64,000 bases of DNA from Streptomyces sp. NBC_01551 (GCF_026339935.1 NZ_JAPEPX010000001.1:3901501-3965500), one strand, 5' to 3'. Positions 45,184 to 62,887 are shown, counted from the stretch's first letter. The notes: generated from the letters alone by a model not told the origin. Translations and numbers: made by a program.

Positions 45184-46008
45184 ATGAACAAGGCTGTCCG
45201 GACACGGGTCGGCGCCGCCATGGCGGGCGCCGTACTGCTCGTGGGCGGCCTCACGGCCTGCGGCGGCGACAAGGCCGGCGCGGGCAAGGCCGGCGGGGAC
45301 GGGAAGGCGGGGGCCTCCGAGGCCGCCCAGACGCCCGCCGAGGCCGTGAAGGCGTCGTACCTGAAGACGGTGAAGGCCGGCTTCGCGAAGGCCGAGCTGT
45401 CGACCGCGGGGGCGGACGGGAAGACCACGGGGCAGTCCGGGACCAAGGGCTGGTACCCGTCCACGCACGACATCACGCTGACGGGCGGTGAGAAGCCGCA
45501 CCGCTCGACCATGATCGGCGACACCGTCTACACGCAGATGGACAAGCCGGTCGACGGCAAGACCTGGATGAGGATCGACCTGGCCAAGGACGGCAAGCCC
45601 GGCGTCCGGCTGAACGAGGACCCGGCCGAGTACCTGGCGATGCTGCTGGGCCAGGAGAAGCTCACGCTCGTCGGGACGGAGAAGGCCGGCGGGACCGAGA
45701 CCCGGCACTTCAAGGCCGTCCTCACCCACGAGGACCTGCTCAAGGCGGACGAGAGCGGCAAGGTCATGGAGCAGAAGAACCGCGATTACCTCCACGAGGC
45801 CGTGAAGCACCTCACGGCCTTCGAGGCGGACGTGTGGATCGGCGCCGACGGCTACCCCGTCCGCGTCGACGCCGTGAGCACGGACAAGGACGGGGCGAGC
45901 AGGACCACGGCGAAGTTCTCCGACTACGGCAGCGTCCCGGCGATCGCGGCCCCGGCGGCGGACGACGTGATCTCCTTCGACGACCTCATGAAGGGCTCCG
46001 GCTCCTGA
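45184..46008 (+). CDS. Secreted lipoprotein, LppX/LprG-like paralogue
   Basis: 274 residues. Lipobox GGLTAC (Cys at 26), a Gly/Lys linker, then the same kind of beta-rich domain as the previous gene: TVYTQMDKPVDGKTWMRIDLAK parallels its MYMG/KWLKFDL region, VWIGADGYPVRVDAV parallels IWIDEADQVKQVRT, and both end with a DDVISFDDLMKG-type motif. The two are diverged tandem duplicates. GGGGGAGA precedes ATG 45184. Lipid or polyketide binding is possible; there is no direct evidence. Confidence 0.82.
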   Translation: MNKAVRTRVGAAMAGAVLLVGGLTACGGDKAGAGKAGGDGKAGASEAAQTPAEAVKASYLKTVKAGFAKAELSTAGADGKTTGQSGTKGWYPSTHDITLTGGEKPHRSTMIGDTVYTQMDKPVDGKTWMRIDLAKDGKPGVRLNEDPAEYLAMLLGQEKLTLVGTEKAGGTETRHFKAVLTHEDLLKADESGKVMEQKNRDYLHEAVKHLTAFEADVWIGADGYPVRVDAVSTDKDGASRTTAKFSDYGSVPAIAAPAADDVISFDDLMKGSGS

Positions 46009-46022
46009 CGGCCGAGGCCGAT

Positions 46023-46052
46023 TTGCCTCGGCTCGACCCCTTCACGTAGTCT
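46023..46052 (+). promoter_or_regulatory. Candidate rplJ promoter
   Basis: TTGCCT (46023-46028) and TAGTCT (46047-46052), 18-bp spacer; predicted start near 46059, leaving a leader of about 205 nt before rplJ. Confidence 0.5.
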
Positions 46053-46058
46053 TCCCCG

Positions 46059-46263
46059 GAAGCCAAAGACCGCTGGTCGTTGCCGTGCCCGCAAGGGTTC
46101 GGTGGCCGAAGGATCCGCTGATCGCGGACGTCCTGCGCAGGTGACCTTGGAAAGCTCCCGGGATTCGTTCCGGTCGAGCTACGCCCTGGCGCCTGCGCCG
46201 GGGCGTTTCGCATGTCAGCCCCTTCTGAGCGGTCCTCATCACCCGGAAGGAGGCGAACGCACC
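46059..46263 (+). promoter_or_regulatory. rplJ leader, presumed L10-binding autoregulatory region
   Basis: About 205 nt of untranslated leader with several possible hairpins (for example GGCGCC..GGGGCG around 46190-46207) before the strong GGAAGGAGG site of rplJ. In bacteria generally, the L10-(L12)4 complex binds the rplJ leader and represses translation (Rfam L10_leader). Position and length fit; I did not fold the RNA. Confidence 0.5.
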
Positions 46264-46794
46264 ATGCCGACGCCCAACAAGGCTGCATCGGTAGCCGAGC
46301 TCAAGGACGCGTTCCAGAGCTCGAACGCCGCCGTGCTGACCGAGTACCGGGGTCTCACCGTCGCGCAGCTCAAGACGCTGCGTCGCTCTCTCGGTGAGAA
46401 CGCCCAGTACGCCGTGGTGAAGAACACGCTGACCAAGATTGCGGCCAACCAGGCCGGGATCACCGCGCTGGACGAGCACTTCGCTGGTCCGACCGCGGTC
46501 GCCTTCATCACCGGTGACCCGGTGGAGTCGGCGAAGAGCCTGCGTGACTTCGCCAAGGAAAACCCCAACCTCATCATCAAGGCGGGTGTCCTTGATGGTA
46601 AGGCGCTCACCGCCGATGAGATCAAGAAGCTTGCGGACCTCGAGTCCCGCGAGGTTCTGCTCAGCAAGCTGGCCGGCGCGTTCAAGGGCAAGCAGTCCCA
46701 GGCTGCCTCGCTCTTCCAGGCGCTGCCGTCGAAGTTCGTCCGCACCGCGGAAGCGCTTCGCGTCAAGCTCGCCGAGCAGGGCGGTGCCGAGTAA
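46264..46794 (+). CDS. rplJ: 50S ribosomal protein L10
   Basis: 176 residues: [20 protein letters not shown] start, [29 protein letters not shown], then the C-terminal helix [26 protein letters not shown] that binds L7/L12 dimers. Strong GGAAGGAGG site. First gene of rplJL and leader-controlled, as discussed. Confidence 0.97.
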   Translation: MPTPNKAASVAELKDAFQSSNAAVLTEYRGLTVAQLKTLRRSLGENAQYAVVKNTLTKIAANQAGITALDEHFAGPTAVAFITGDPVESAKSLRDFAKENPNLIIKAGVLDGKALTADEIKKLADLESREVLLSKLAGAFKGKQSQAASLFQALPSKFVRTAEALRVKLAEQGGAE

Positions 46795-46904
46795 TTCGGC
46801 TCGCGCACTGATCCACGCCGCCTAGTGCGTGGGTCGTAGCGGGCCGTTACGCCCGCCTCTATATACATCCGGCACCTGCCGATTTAGTGGAAGGATCGCC
46901 CATC

Positions 46905-47288
46905 ATGGCGAAGCTCTCTCAGGACGACCTCCTCGCCCAGTTCGAGGAGATGACCCTCATCGAGCTCTCCGAGTTCGTGAAGGCCTTCGAGGAGAAGTTC
47001 GACGTCACCGCCGCCGCCGCCGTCGCCGTTGCCGGTCCGGCCGGCACCGGTGCCGCCGTTGAGCCCGAGGAGGAGAAGGACGAGTTCGACGTCATCCTCA
47101 CCGGTGCGGGCGACAAGAAGATCCAGGTCATCAAGGTCGTGCGCGAGCTGACCTCCCTGGGTCTGAAGGAGGCCAAGGACCTCGTCGACGGCACCCCGAA
47201 GCCGGTCCTCGAGAAGGTCAACAAGGAGGCCGCTGACAAGGCCGCCGAGGCCCTCAAGGCCGCCGGCGCCGGCGTCGAGGTCAAGTAA
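46905..47288 (+). CDS. rplL: 50S ribosomal protein L7/L12
   Basis: 127 residues: N-terminal dimerisation helices ([29 protein letters not shown]), Ala/Val hinge, and C-terminal factor-binding domain ([37 protein letters not shown]). ATG 46905 with GGAAGGAT upstream. Followed by a terminator that can attenuate read-through into rpoB. Confidence 0.97.
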   Translation: MAKLSQDDLLAQFEEMTLIELSEFVKAFEEKFDVTAAAAVAVAGPAGTGAAVEPEEEKDEFDVILTGAGDKKIQVIKVVRELTSLGLKEAKDLVDGTPKPVLEKVNKEAADKAAEALKAAGAGVEVK

Positions 47289-47317
47289 CACCTCTGAGGC
47301 CCTCTGAGGCCTCTTCG

Positions 47318-47349
47318 AAGGGCGATCACCCGTAAGGGTGGTCGCCCTT
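47318..47349 (+). terminator. rplL-rpoB attenuator/terminator
   Basis: 14-nt arms (47318-47331 and 47336-47349), one G.U, GTAA tetraloop, TTT at the end. The spacing between rplJL and rpoBC, plus a separate promoter near 47700, suggests partial termination here. Confidence 0.8.
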
Positions 47350-47885
47350 TGGCGTACCCGCAGTGCCTGACTTGCCCTGGTCTCGTTGGGGAGTAGGGTG
47401 ATCTTCGTTGCCTCGAAGCAGGGTCCGGAGATGATCCGCTCGGAGCAGGGGGCCTTGACGAACGGCACGCGGCGCGCAATTCTCAGTCCCGTTGTGAGAT
47501 CGGCCCGCCCGCGATCCGAGATCCGAGGCACTGATCGAGGATCCGAGGTATGGATCGACTACGAAGAGGGCAGTACTGATACGCGCTCTGTGTTCGAGGG
47601 TCGCAGCGTGAGACGCAGGATTGGTTCGTTTTAAACGACATGGGGAAGGCCTGTTGCCGGTTTCCGGAAACCTGGTCTGGACATCAGTGAGCCGAGTGGC
47701 TACACTGACCCTTTGCGCTGCCTGTTAGCTGCCCCCTGCCCGTCGCCAGGGGCATGCCCACGCTCGAGCACACTTGATTGATACGCCTTGACCTGGTCTT
47801 TCCGGCCGGATTGGGCGGCCTGTCTTCTGTGTCAGCTGGGACCGGTACGCGCGTAGTGAGTCCGAGCCCTCGGAAGGACCCCCTC
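47350..47885. other. Gap and leader before rpoB
   Basis: About 535 bp without a supported gene. It contains a weak promoter-like pair TTGACG (47455-47460) and AATTCT (47478-47483, 17-bp spacer), and the stronger rpoB promoter at 47678-47706. The last 180 bp would be the rpoB 5' leader. In-frame codons upstream of TTG 47886 are not protein-like. Confidence 0.6.
47678..47706 (+). promoter_or_regulatory. rpoB promoter
   Basis: TGGACA (47678-47683) and TACACT (47701-47706) with a 17-bp spacer: a good vegetative sigma promoter. Start of transcription near 47712, giving a leader of about 174 nt. Confidence 0.65.
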
Positions 47886-50800
47886 TTGGCCGCCTCGCGC
47901 AACGCCTCGACCAATACGAACACCGGTGCCAGCACCGCCCCGCTGCGCATCTCCTTTGCAAAGATCAAGGAGCCCCTCGAGGTTCCGAACCTCCTGGCGC
48001 TGCAGACCGAGAGCTTTGACTGGCTGCTCGGTAACGCAGCCTGGAAGTCTCGCGTCGAGTCGGCGCTTGAGAGTGGACAGGACGTCCCCACCAAGTCCGG
48101 TCTGGAAGAGATCTTCGAGGAGATCTCGCCGATCGAGGACTTCTCCGGGTCGATGTCGCTGACCTTCCGCGACCACCGTTTCGAGCCGGCGAAGAACTCT
48201 GTCGACGAGTGCAAGGAGCGCGACTTCACGTACGCGGCTCCGCTGTTCGTCACGGCCGAGTTCACGAACAACGAGACCGGAGAGATCAAGTCTCAGACGG
48301 TCTTCATGGGCGACTTCCCGCTCATGACCAACAAGGGCACCTTCGTCATCAACGGCACCGAGCGTGTCGTGGTGTCGCAGCTCGTCCGTTCCCCCGGTGT
48401 CTACTTCGACTCCTCCATCGACAAGACGTCCGACAAGGACATCTTCTCCGCCAAGATCATCCCGTCCCGGGGTGCCTGGCTGGAGATGGAGGTCGACAAG
48501 CGCGACATGGTCGGTGTCCGCATCGACCGCAAGCGCAAGCAGTCCGTCACCGTCCTCCTGAAGGCTCTCGGCTGGACCACCGAGCAGATCCTCGAGGAGT
48601 TCGGCGAGTACGAGTCCATGCGCGCCACCCTGGAGAAGGACCACACCCAGGGGCAGGACGACGCGCTGCTCGACATCTACCGCAAGCTGCGCCCGGGCGA
48701 ACCGCCGACCCGCGAGGCCGCTCAGACGCTGCTCGAGAACCTCTACTTCAACCCGAAGCGCTACGACCTCGCGAAGGTCGGCCGCTACAAGGTGAACAAG
48801 AAGCTCGGCGCCGACGAGCCGCTCGACGCCGGTGTGCTCACCACCGACGACATCATCGCGACGATCAAGTACCTCGTGAAGCTCCACGCGGGCGAGACCG
48901 AGACCATCGGTGAGTCGGGCCGTTCGATCGTCGTCGAGACCGACGACATCGACCACTTCGGCAACCGTCGTCTGCGCAACGTCGGCGAGCTCATCCAGAA
49001 CCAGGTCCGCACGGGTCTGGCTCGTATGGAGCGCGTCGTGCGCGAGCGCATGACCACGCAGGACGTCGAGGCGATCACGCCGCAGACCCTGATCAACATC
49101 CGGCCGGTCGTCGCCTCCATCAAGGAGTTCTTCGGCACCAGCCAGCTGTCGCAGTTCATGGACCAGAACAACCCGCTGTCGGGTCTGACGCACAAGCGTC
49201 GTCTCTCGGCGCTGGGTCCCGGTGGTCTGTCCCGTGAGCGGGCCGGCTTCGAGGTCCGTGACGTTCACCCGTCGCACTACGGCCGCATGTGCCCGATCGA
49301 GACCCCTGAAGGCCCGAACATCGGTCTGATCGGCTCGCTCGCGTCCTACGGTCGCGTCAACGCGTTCGGTTTCGTCGAGACCCCGTACCGCAAGGTCGTC
49401 GACGGTGTCGTCACCGACGAGGTCGACTACCTGACCGCCGACGAGGAAGACCGCTTCGTCATCGCCCAGGCGAACGCCGCGCTGAACGACGAGATGCGCT
49501 TCACCGAGAACCGCGTCCTCGTCCGCCGTCGTGGTGGCGAGATCGACTACATCGCCGGCGACGACGTCGACTACATGGACGTCTCCCCGCGCCAGATGGT
49601 GTCCGTCGCGACCGCGATGATCCCCTTCCTGGAGCACGACGACGCCAACCGTGCCCTCATGGGCGCGAACATGATGCGCCAGGCCGTTCCGCTCATCAAG
49701 GCGGAGGCGCCGCTCGTCGGCACCGGCATGGAGTACCGCTGTGCGGTCGACGCCGGTGACTCGATCAAGGCGGAGAAGGACGGTGTCGTCCAGGAGGTCT
49801 CGGCCGACTACATCACCGTCGCCAACGACGACGGCACGTACACCACGTACCGCGTCGCCAAGTTCTCCCGCTCGAACCAGGGCACCTCGGTCAACCAGAA
49901 GGTGATCGTCAACGAGGGTGACCGGATCGTCGAGGCCCAGGTCCTCGCCGACGGCCCGGCCACCGAAGAGGGCGAAATGGCCCTCGGCAAGAACCTGCTC
50001 GTCGCGTTCATGCCGTGGGAAGGCCACAACTACGAGGACGCGATCATCCTGTCGCAGCGCCTCGTGCAGGACGACGTCCTCTCCTCGATCCACATCGAGG
50101 AGCACGAGGTCGACGCCCGTGACACCAAGCTGGGCCCCGAGGAGATCACCCGGGACATCCCGAACGTCTCCGAAGAGGTCCTCGCCGACCTCGACGAGCG
50201 CGGCATCATCCGCATCGGTGCGGACGTCGTCGCCGGCGACATCCTGGTCGGCAAGGTCACGCCCAAGGGTGAGACCGAGCTGACCCCGGAGGAGCGCCTG
50301 CTCCGCGCGATCTTCGGTGAGAAGGCCCGCGAGGTGCGTGACACCTCGCTCAAGGTTCCTCACGGTGAGATCGGCAAGGTCATCGGTGTCCGCGTCTTCG
50401 ACCGCGAGGAGGGCGACGAGCTTCCCCCGGGCGTGAACCAGCTGGTCCGCGTCTACGTCGCCCAGAAGCGCAAGATCACCGACGGTGACAAGCTCGCCGG
50501 CCGCCACGGCAACAAGGGTGTCATCTCCAAGATCCTTCCGATCGAGGACATGCCCTTCCTTGAGGACGGCACGCCGGTCGACATCATCCTGAACCCGCTG
50601 GGTGTCCCGTCCCGAATGAACCCGGGACAGGTCCTGGAGATCCACCTCGGCTGGCTCGCCAGCCGCGGCTGGGACGTCTCCGGCCTCGCGGAGGACTGGG
50701 CCGAGCGTCTGAAGGTCATCGGTGCCGACCGTGTCGAGCCCGGTACCAACGTCGCCACCCCCGTGTTCGACGGTGCCCGCGAGGACGAGCTCGCCGGCCT

Positions 50801-51368
50801 GTTCGAGCACACCATCCCGAACCGCGACGGTGACCGCCTGGTCCTGCCGTCCGGCAAGGCGCGCCTGTTCGACGGCCGCTCCGGCGAGCCGTTCCCGGAC
50901 CCGATCTCGATCGGGTACATGTACATCCTCAAGCTCCACCACCTGGTCGACGACAAGCTCCACGCCCGGTCGACCGGTCCGTACTCGATGATCACGCAGC
51001 AGCCGCTGGGTGGTAAGGCGCAGTTCGGTGGCCAGCGCTTCGGTGAGATGGAGGTGTGGGCGCTTGAGGCTTATGGCGCCGCTTACGCCCTCCAGGAGCT
51101 GCTGACCATCAAGTCCGACGACGTCACCGGCCGCGTGAAGGTCTACGAGGCCATCGTCAAGGGCGAGAACATCCCCGAGCCGGGCATTCCCGAGTCCTTC
51201 AAGGTGCTCATCAAGGAAATGCAGTCGCTCTGCCTCAACGTGGAGGTGCTGTCCTCGGACGGCATGTCCATCGAGATGCGCGACACCGACGAGGACGTCT
51301 TCCGCGCGGCGGAGGAGCTCGGTATCGACCTGTCCCGGCGCGAGCCGAGCAGCGTCGAAGAGGTCTGA
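47886..51368 (+). CDS. rpoB: RNA polymerase beta subunit
   Basis: 1160 residues from TTG 47886 (LAASRNAST...), which has GGAAGGA 8 nt upstream and matches the known Streptomyces N terminus; the open frame reaches back to 47778. The rifampicin region begins G417-T-S-Q-L with D426, H436 and S441 (E. coli 516, 526, 531) in their sensitive-type state. The C terminus shows [26 protein letters not shown]. It is cotranscribed with rpoC 97 bp downstream. Confidence 0.98.
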   Translation: MAASRNASTNTNTGASTAPLRISFAKIKEPLEVPNLLALQTESFDWLLGNAAWKSRVESALESGQDVPTKSGLEEIFEEISPIEDFSGSMSLTFRDHRFEPAKNSVDECKERDFTYAAPLFVTAEFTNNETGEIKSQTVFMGDFPLMTNKGTFVINGTERVVVSQLVRSPGVYFDSSIDKTSDKDIFSAKIIPSRGAWLEMEVDKRDMVGVRIDRKRKQSVTVLLKALGWTTEQILEEFGEYESMRATLEKDHTQGQDDALLDIYRKLRPGEPPTREAAQTLLENLYFNPKRYDLAKVGRYKVNKKLGADEPLDAGVLTTDDIIATIKYLVKLHAGETETIGESGRSIVVETDDIDHFGNRRLRNVGELIQNQVRTGLARMERVVRERMTTQDVEAITPQTLINIRPVVASIKEFFGTSQLSQFMDQNNPLSGLTHKRRLSALGPGGLSRERAGFEVRDVHPSHYGRMCPIETPEGPNIGLIGSLASYGRVNAFGFVETPYRKVVDGVVTDEVDYLTADEEDRFVIAQANAALNDEMRFTENRVLVRRRGGEIDYIAGDDVDYMDVSPRQMVSVATAMIPFLEHDDANRALMGANMMRQAVPLIKAEAPLVGTGMEYRCAVDAGDSIKAEKDGVVQEVSADYITVANDDGTYTTYRVAKFSRSNQGTSVNQKVIVNEGDRIVEAQVLADGPATEEGEMALGKNLLVAFMPWEGHNYEDAIILSQRLVQDDVLSSIHIEEHEVDARDTKLGPEEITRDIPNVSEEVLADLDERGIIRIGADVVAGDILVGKVTPKGETELTPEERLLRAIFGEKAREVRDTSLKVPHGEIGKVIGVRVFDREEGDELPPGVNQLVRVYVAQKRKITDGDKLAGRHGNKGVISKILPIEDMPFLEDGTPVDIILNPLGVPSRMNPGQVLEIHLGWLASRGWDVSGLAEDWAERLKVIGADRVEPGTNVATPVFDGAREDELAGLFEHTIPNRDGDRLVLPSGKARLFDGRSGEPFPDPISIGYMYILKLHHLVDDKLHARSTGPYSMITQQPLGGKAQFGGQRFGEMEVWALEAYGAAYALQELLTIKSDDVTGRVKVYEAIVKGENIPEPGIPESFKVLIKEMQSLCLNVEVLSSDGMSIEMRDTDEDVFRAAEELGIDLSRREPSSVEEV

Positions 51369-51465
51369 CGGGCCTGACGGGGGGCTCGCTCAAGAGCCCC
51401 CCGTCATCCCCGGGACCGTTCAGACCATGATTGAGACTCGACCCCGAAAGAGGGATTGACGCACA

Positions 51466-55365
<3,900 letters not shown>

Positions 55366-55375
55366 CAGCTCGTGT

Positions 55376-55421
55376 GAAGAAGCCCCCCGTCGCTCCGAGA
55401 GGAGCGGCGGGGGGCTTCTTC
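55376..55421. terminator. Bidirectional terminator after rpoC
   Basis: 21-nt arms (55376-55396 and 55401-55421) pair throughout with one G.U and a GAGA loop. It lies between rpoC and the convergent YfhO-type gene and probably serves both. Confidence 0.92.
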
Positions 55422-55446
55422 GTGTTCGCGCGCTGTCCGCGAGCCG

Positions 55447-58023
55447 TCAGGCGTCGCGGGTGCGCCGGCGGCGGACGAGGGTCGTGGTGGCGACCGAGGT
55501 CAGGGTGAGGAGGGCCAGAGTGGCGGCTGCCAGGCCCGGGGGGAGGCCCTTCGGGGTGAAGGTGCAGGTCAGGGGGGAGCCGTCGGGGGGGACGGGGAGG
55601 GCGAGGAGGCCGTGGAAGTCGGTGATCGGGGCTGAGCAGTGCCAGCCCGGGGTGGAGGTGACGGCGAAGACGGCGGTGCCCGTGGCGGCGCGCGGGAGGG
55701 TGGCTTCGATGGTGTGGCCGCCCGTCTTGACCGAGGTGGCGCCCGTCGTCGTGAGGTGGCGGACCGCCGCGTCGAGGCGGGTGCGGTCCAGGCAGCCGAC
55801 GGGGTGGTCCCCGGCGGTGGCGCCGGCCGTCAGGGTGTGGACCGCCACGGTGACGCGGCCGGAGGCGGGGACGGGGCCCAGGGGCAGGACGCCGGTCATG
55901 CGGTCCTCCAGGCGGCGCCGGGTGCCGTCCGAGAGGGCCGTGCCGTAGATCGTGGGGGAGTACCAGTACGCCTCGGAGCCCGGCGCACACCTGGCCTCGT
56001 AGGTCTGCGCGGTGGCGGTACCGCCCCGGCTCACCTGCGGGACCTGGTAGACGGTGGCGCCGAGGACGTTCTCCTGGCGGGCGTAGACGCTGTCCGCCGG
56101 GTTCGGCGAGGTGTACGGGGCCGAGCGGACCGTGACCAGTGGCGGGGCGGGGAAGCGCGAGGCGGTCCAGGTGCCCGGCGCGGCTCCGGGGCGGACCCGC
56201 GCGCCGATGGAGAAGATCGCGTCCAACACCGGGTTGTCGGCGCCGAAGAAGGTCCGGCCGTCGTTCTTGAAGCCGTATCCGAGGGGCTCCAGGGCCCGGT
56301 ACGTCGCCTTGGGGAGGTAGCTGCTGTAGTACTGCGGCCCCTCCGCGCCGAGCGCCAGGGCGTCGTTGTACGAGGTCTGCGGCGCGCCCGAATCCGTCCG
56401 GTACGCGGGCCAGCCGTCCACCCGTCGGACGGCGTCGTAGTGCCGGGAGATCGAGGCGCCCGACGTGACGGCGGGCTTCGCCCAGCGCTCCCGGGCCCGC
56501 CGGGCGTCGGCGTTCGCGGCCGCGGCCGTGGACTCGGCGAAGACGACCCCGGCCATCAGCACGGCCGCCGCCGGGACCAGCACGCGGTGCCCCCGCCCTC
56601 CCCCCGAACCCAGCCCCAGAAGGAGCAGCGCCGACAGCGACAGCGCCCCGCCGCCCAGCACGGCGGGCCAGGTCCAGCCGCCGAAGTCGTCGGTGCGCCG
56701 GAGCGCGAACGCGGCCGCCACCAGCAGCGCGGCGCAGACCGCCAGGTGCAGCGGGCGCGGCCGGTGGGCCAGCGCCAGCCAGGCGAGGACCACCACCATC
56801 GCGCTGAACACGAACGTCTCGCGGTACGGGTTGCCGTTCGGGACGGCGAGCCCGTGCCACACGTACTGGGTCGGCGGGAACTGGAACGAGGCGAGCACCA
56901 GCAGCGTCGCGGCCGCCCACACCAGCCGCGTCCGGCGTGCGATCGCCGTGTTGAGTACGAAGGTTCCCGCCAGGATCAGGCCGAGCGAGGCCACGTACAG
57001 CCGGGGCCGCCCGCCCCACAGGTGGGTGGCCGGGAGCAGCCCCGTCAGGAACGCGTCCAGCCGCACCGGGTCGAAGGCGCCGGCCCGCGTGGGCTGCGCG
57101 TCCCCGCTGGCCAGGAACGACGGCAGCAGGAGCGGGAGGGTGAGCAGGATCCCCGTCACCGCGGCGCTCGCGGCCCGCCCCAGCGCGCGCAGCCGCTCGC
57201 GGCCGGTCATCTCGCGGGTGAGCAGCCGGATCCCGAGCAGCACGCAGGCGGCCATCGTCGCCATCATCGCGGTGTAGAAGTTGCCGAACCAGGCGAGCGC
57301 GACGAGCAGCGTCGCGCCCGGCCAGCGGCGGCCCTCCAGGCACCACTCGACGGCGATCCCGAGCAGCGGCAGGGCGACCAGGCCCCACAGCCACATCGGG
57401 ATGTACGAGGCGTCACTGAGCGCCCAGCCGCACAGGCCGTAGCAGGCGCCGAGGATCCCGCGCTGCCACCACGGGCCGGACTGGAGCTTGCCGAGGTACC
57501 CGGCCATGAGGGCGGCGGCGGTGCCCATGGTGAGCGGGGTGACGGCGAAGACGGCCAGGTCCACGTGGTCGCGCGGGACCAGCACGGCCAGCCAGGAGAA
57601 GGGGTTGGCGAGGTACGTGTGGTAGTCGGCCAGGAACTGCTGGCCGAAGCCGCCGCGCCAGGTGAAGAGCAGGTCGCCGGCGGCCCGGCCGTGCACCAGG
57701 TCCCAGAGGCCGCGGTGGAAGGGAACGTACTGGTTGGCCTGGTCGTTGACGGCGTGCCCGGCGCCGCCGAAGGGGTAGCCGCCGCGGAGGGCCCAGGCCG
57801 TGCAGAAGGCGCCCGCGGTGATCACGAAGGCGAGCAGCGGCCCGTACAGCCGTGACAGCCGGGGCAGCTGGGACAGCCGGGGCAGCTGGGACAGCCGGGG
57901 CAGCCGCGGGAGCCGGCCGAGGCGGCGCGACCCGGAGCCCGGGCCGGGACCGGATCCGGGGGCGCGGGCCGACGGGCCCTCGGCCGTCACGGGATCCGGG
58001 CTGCCCGAGGTGACCGTCCCCAA
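55447..58023 (-). CDS. YfhO-family polytopic membrane protein
   Basis: 858 residues, about 12 to 14 membrane helices. Features fit the YfhO family: NQYVPFHRGLWDLVHGRAAGDLLFTWRGGFGQQFLADYHTYLANPFSWLAVL, then a long outer C-terminal domain with the motif YSSYLPKATYRAL and a final helix. YfhO in Bacillus glycosylates lipoteichoic acid; a role with cell-wall glycans is possible but unproven here. TTG 58023 is used because GGGAG lies 8 nt upstream; frame continues without a site. The N-terminal cytosolic leader has SQLPRL repeated. Confidence 0.8.
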   Translation of the reverse strand: MGTVTSGSPDPVTAEGPSARAPGSGPGPGSGSRRLGRLPRLPRLSQLPRLSQLPRLSRLYGPLLAFVITAGAFCTAWALRGGYPFGGAGHAVNDQANQYVPFHRGLWDLVHGRAAGDLLFTWRGGFGQQFLADYHTYLANPFSWLAVLVPRDHVDLAVFAVTPLTMGTAAALMAGYLGKLQSGPWWQRGILGACYGLCGWALSDASYIPMWLWGLVALPLLGIAVEWCLEGRRWPGATLLVALAWFGNFYTAMMATMAACVLLGIRLLTREMTGRERLRALGRAASAAVTGILLTLPLLLPSFLASGDAQPTRAGAFDPVRLDAFLTGLLPATHLWGGRPRLYVASLGLILAGTFVLNTAIARRTRLVWAAATLLVLASFQFPPTQYVWHGLAVPNGNPYRETFVFSAMVVVLAWLALAHRPRPLHLAVCAALLVAAAFALRRTDDFGGWTWPAVLGGGALSLSALLLLGLGSGGGRGHRVLVPAAAVLMAGVVFAESTAAAANADARRARERWAKPAVTSGASISRHYDAVRRVDGWPAYRTDSGAPQTSYNDALALGAEGPQYYSSYLPKATYRALEPLGYGFKNDGRTFFGADNPVLDAIFSIGARVRPGAAPGTWTASRFPAPPLVTVRSAPYTSPNPADSVYARQENVLGATVYQVPQVSRGGTATAQTYEARCAPGSEAYWYSPTIYGTALSDGTRRRLEDRMTGVLPLGPVPASGRVTVAVHTLTAGATAGDHPVGCLDRTRLDAAVRHLTTTGATSVKTGGHTIEATLPRAATGTAVFAVTSTPGWHCSAPITDFHGLLALPVPPDGSPLTCTFTPKGLPPGLAAATLALLTLTSVATTTLVRRRRTRDA
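57855..57902. repeat. Short tandem repeat in the YfhO-type gene
   Basis: About three copies of an 18-bp unit GACAGCCGGGGCAGCTGG, giving the protein repeats SQLPRL in its N-terminal leader, just before the first membrane helix. Confidence 0.7.
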
Positions 58024-58260
58024 TGTCCCACTCCCTGGTGAGTCGTGTAATTCGGGATGAATCGCTGAGGCAGTGTAGTTCTCGGGACGGCCCCGGGGCG
58101 GGTCGAGCGGTGTCGCTCGCGCGAGTGTCCGTACCACACCCGAACGACTTCCGCACATCCGCCCTGCCACGCCGGCACGGCGCGGGGCCGTCGGCCGTGC
58201 GGCGTCTGGCCTGCGGGCATGCGGGGCGCTCCGGGCCCGCGGTGCGCCGGGGCTTTTGTT

Positions 58261-58289
58261 TTGACCGGAGTGGATGCGGTAGGTACGCT
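58261..58289 (+). promoter_or_regulatory. rpsL (str operon) promoter
   Basis: TTGACC (58261-58266) and TACGCT (58284-58289), exactly 17 bp apart. Transcription near 58296 leaves a leader of about 185 nt containing the shared box at 58406-58430. Confidence 0.75.
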
Positions 58290-58405
58290 CAGACCTTGTG
58301 CCTGGGGTGTGCCTGGGCTCCCGTGCGTGTCCATCAACCGCACGCGAGTCGAATCGGCCACCGCGATCCATGCGTTTCCGTGCTTGCGCGGAGGTCCGCC
58401 GGATC

Positions 58406-58430
58406 CGACACACCCGACCGCGTGGGTCGG
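58406..58430 (+). promoter_or_regulatory. Shared ribosomal-operon leader box, copy 1 (rpsL)
   Basis: A 25-nt sequence beginning CGACAC and containing the hairpin CCGACC-GCGTG-GGTCGG; 24 of 25 bases recur at 63762-63786, at similar distance before rpsJ. Flanking DNA is not similar, so the box itself is conserved. A binding site for a ribosomal protein or an RNA-processing site is possible. Confidence 0.6.
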
Positions 58431-58480
58431 CAAAGTTCCAGGTTAGCTTCACTACACGGCACACAGAAACCGGAGAAGTA

Positions 58481-58852
58481 GTGCCTACGATCCAGCAGCT
58501 GGTCCGTAAGGGCCGGCAGGACAAGGTCGAGAAGACAAAGACTCCCGCGCTTGAGGCCTCGCCCCAGCGTCGCGGCGTCTGCACGCGTGTGTTCACGACC
58601 ACCCCGAAGAAGCCGAACTCGGCGCTCCGTAAGGTCGCGCGTGTGCGTCTGACCTCCGGCATCGAGGTCACCGCTTACATTCCGGGTGAGGGACACAACC
58701 TGCAGGAGCACTCGATCGTGCTCGTGCGTGGTGGCCGTGTGAAGGACCTGCCGGGTGTTCGTTACAAGATCATCCGCGGTGCGCTTGACACCCAGGCTGT
58801 CAAGAACCGCAAGCAGGCCCGCAGCCGCTACGGCGCCAAGAAGGAGAAGTAA
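58481..58852 (+). CDS. rpsL: 30S ribosomal protein S12
   Basis: 123 residues from GTG 58481 with CGGAGAAG upstream. [19 protein letters not shown] contains K43 and [12 protein letters not shown] contains K88, both in the streptomycin-sensitive state. First gene of rpsL-rpsG-fusA-tuf; 2 bp before rpsG. Confidence 0.98.
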   Translation: MPTIQQLVRKGRQDKVEKTKTPALEASPQRRGVCTRVFTTTPKKPNSALRKVARVRLTSGIEVTAYIPGEGHNLQEHSIVLVRGGRVKDLPGVRYKIIRGALDTQAVKNRKQARSRYGAKKEK

Positions 58853-58854
58853 GA

Positions 58855-59325
58855 ATGCCTCGTAAGGGCCCCGCCCCGAAGCGCCCGGTCATCATCGACC
58901 CGGTCTACGCATCTCCTCTGGTGACGTCGCTCATCAACAAGATCCTCCTGAACGGCAAGCGCTCCACCGCCGAGCGCATCGTTTACGGCGCCATGGAAGG
59001 CCTCCGCGAGAAGACCGGCAACGACCCGGTCATCACGCTGAAGCGCGCGCTGGAGAACGTCAAGCCGTCCCTCGAGGTCAAGTCCCGCCGTGTCGGTGGC
59101 GCGACCTACCAGGTCCCCGTCGAGGTCAAGCCGGGTCGCCAGTCGACCCTGGCCCTCCGCTGGCTCGTGGGTTACTCCCGCGCCCGTCGTGAGAAGACCA
59201 TGACCGAGCGCCTCATGAACGAGCTGCTCGACGCCTCCAACGGTCTTGGCGCTGCCGTCAAGAAGCGCGAGGACACGCACAAGATGGCCGAGTCCAACAA
59301 GGCCTTCGCGCACTACCGCTGGTAG
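58855..59325 (+). CDS. rpsG: 30S ribosomal protein S7
   Basis: 156 residues: [17 protein letters not shown] start, [37 protein letters not shown] S7 signature, C terminus NKAFAHYRW. Assembly protein for the 3' domain of 16S rRNA. AAGGAGAAG in the end of rpsL serves as its ribosome-binding site. Confidence 0.98.
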   Translation: MPRKGPAPKRPVIIDPVYASPLVTSLINKILLNGKRSTAERIVYGAMEGLREKTGNDPVITLKRALENVKPSLEVKSRRVGGATYQVPVEVKPGRQSTLALRWLVGYSRARREKTMTERLMNELLDASNGLGAAVKKREDTHKMAESNKAFAHYRW

Positions 59326-59364
59326 TCCCACCCCACATCGAGACCGAGAGAAGACCGAAGCCTT

Positions 59365-61497
<2,133 letters not shown>

Positions 61498-61533
61498 CTC
61501 TTCCGAGTACACGCTTTAGGCTTGTCACCGGAG

Positions 61534-61573
61534 CCTCTGGGGCAACAGGAGTAACCCTCCGTTGCCCCGGAGG
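61534..61573 (+). promoter_or_regulatory. Strong hairpin between fusA and tuf
   Basis: 13-nt arms (61534-61546 and 61561-61573) with one G.U pair, and an inner GGAG/CTCC pairing inside the loop, giving a nearly continuous 17-bp stem. No U tract, so it is more likely a processing or attenuation structure than a terminator. It lies 72 bp before tuf, where Streptomyces tuf1 is known to have separate transcription. Confidence 0.6.
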
Positions 61574-61645
61574 GGCCGGCTTTCCAGCAAAGATCACCTG
61601 GCGCCGATGAGTAAGGCGTACAGAACCACTCTCCAGGAGGACCCC

Positions 61646-62839
<1,194 letters not shown>

Positions 62840-62887
62840 TTCGTGTTCTGACCTGGTAGCCCGCGCGAGCGGGCACCGTGTCTGACA

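Larger units (their letters stand above)
58024..58480. other. Divergent intergenic region before the str operon
   Basis: About 457 bp between the YfhO-type gene and rpsL; holds the rpsL promoter, a long leader, and the shared leader box. No supported gene. Confidence 0.7.

Noticed and set aside
47832..50963. Long open frame (over 1000 codons) antisense to rpoB
   Set aside because: It mirrors the high GC third positions of rpoB, reads as repetitive Val/Asp/Leu/Arg sequence, and has no ribosome-binding site or known domain.
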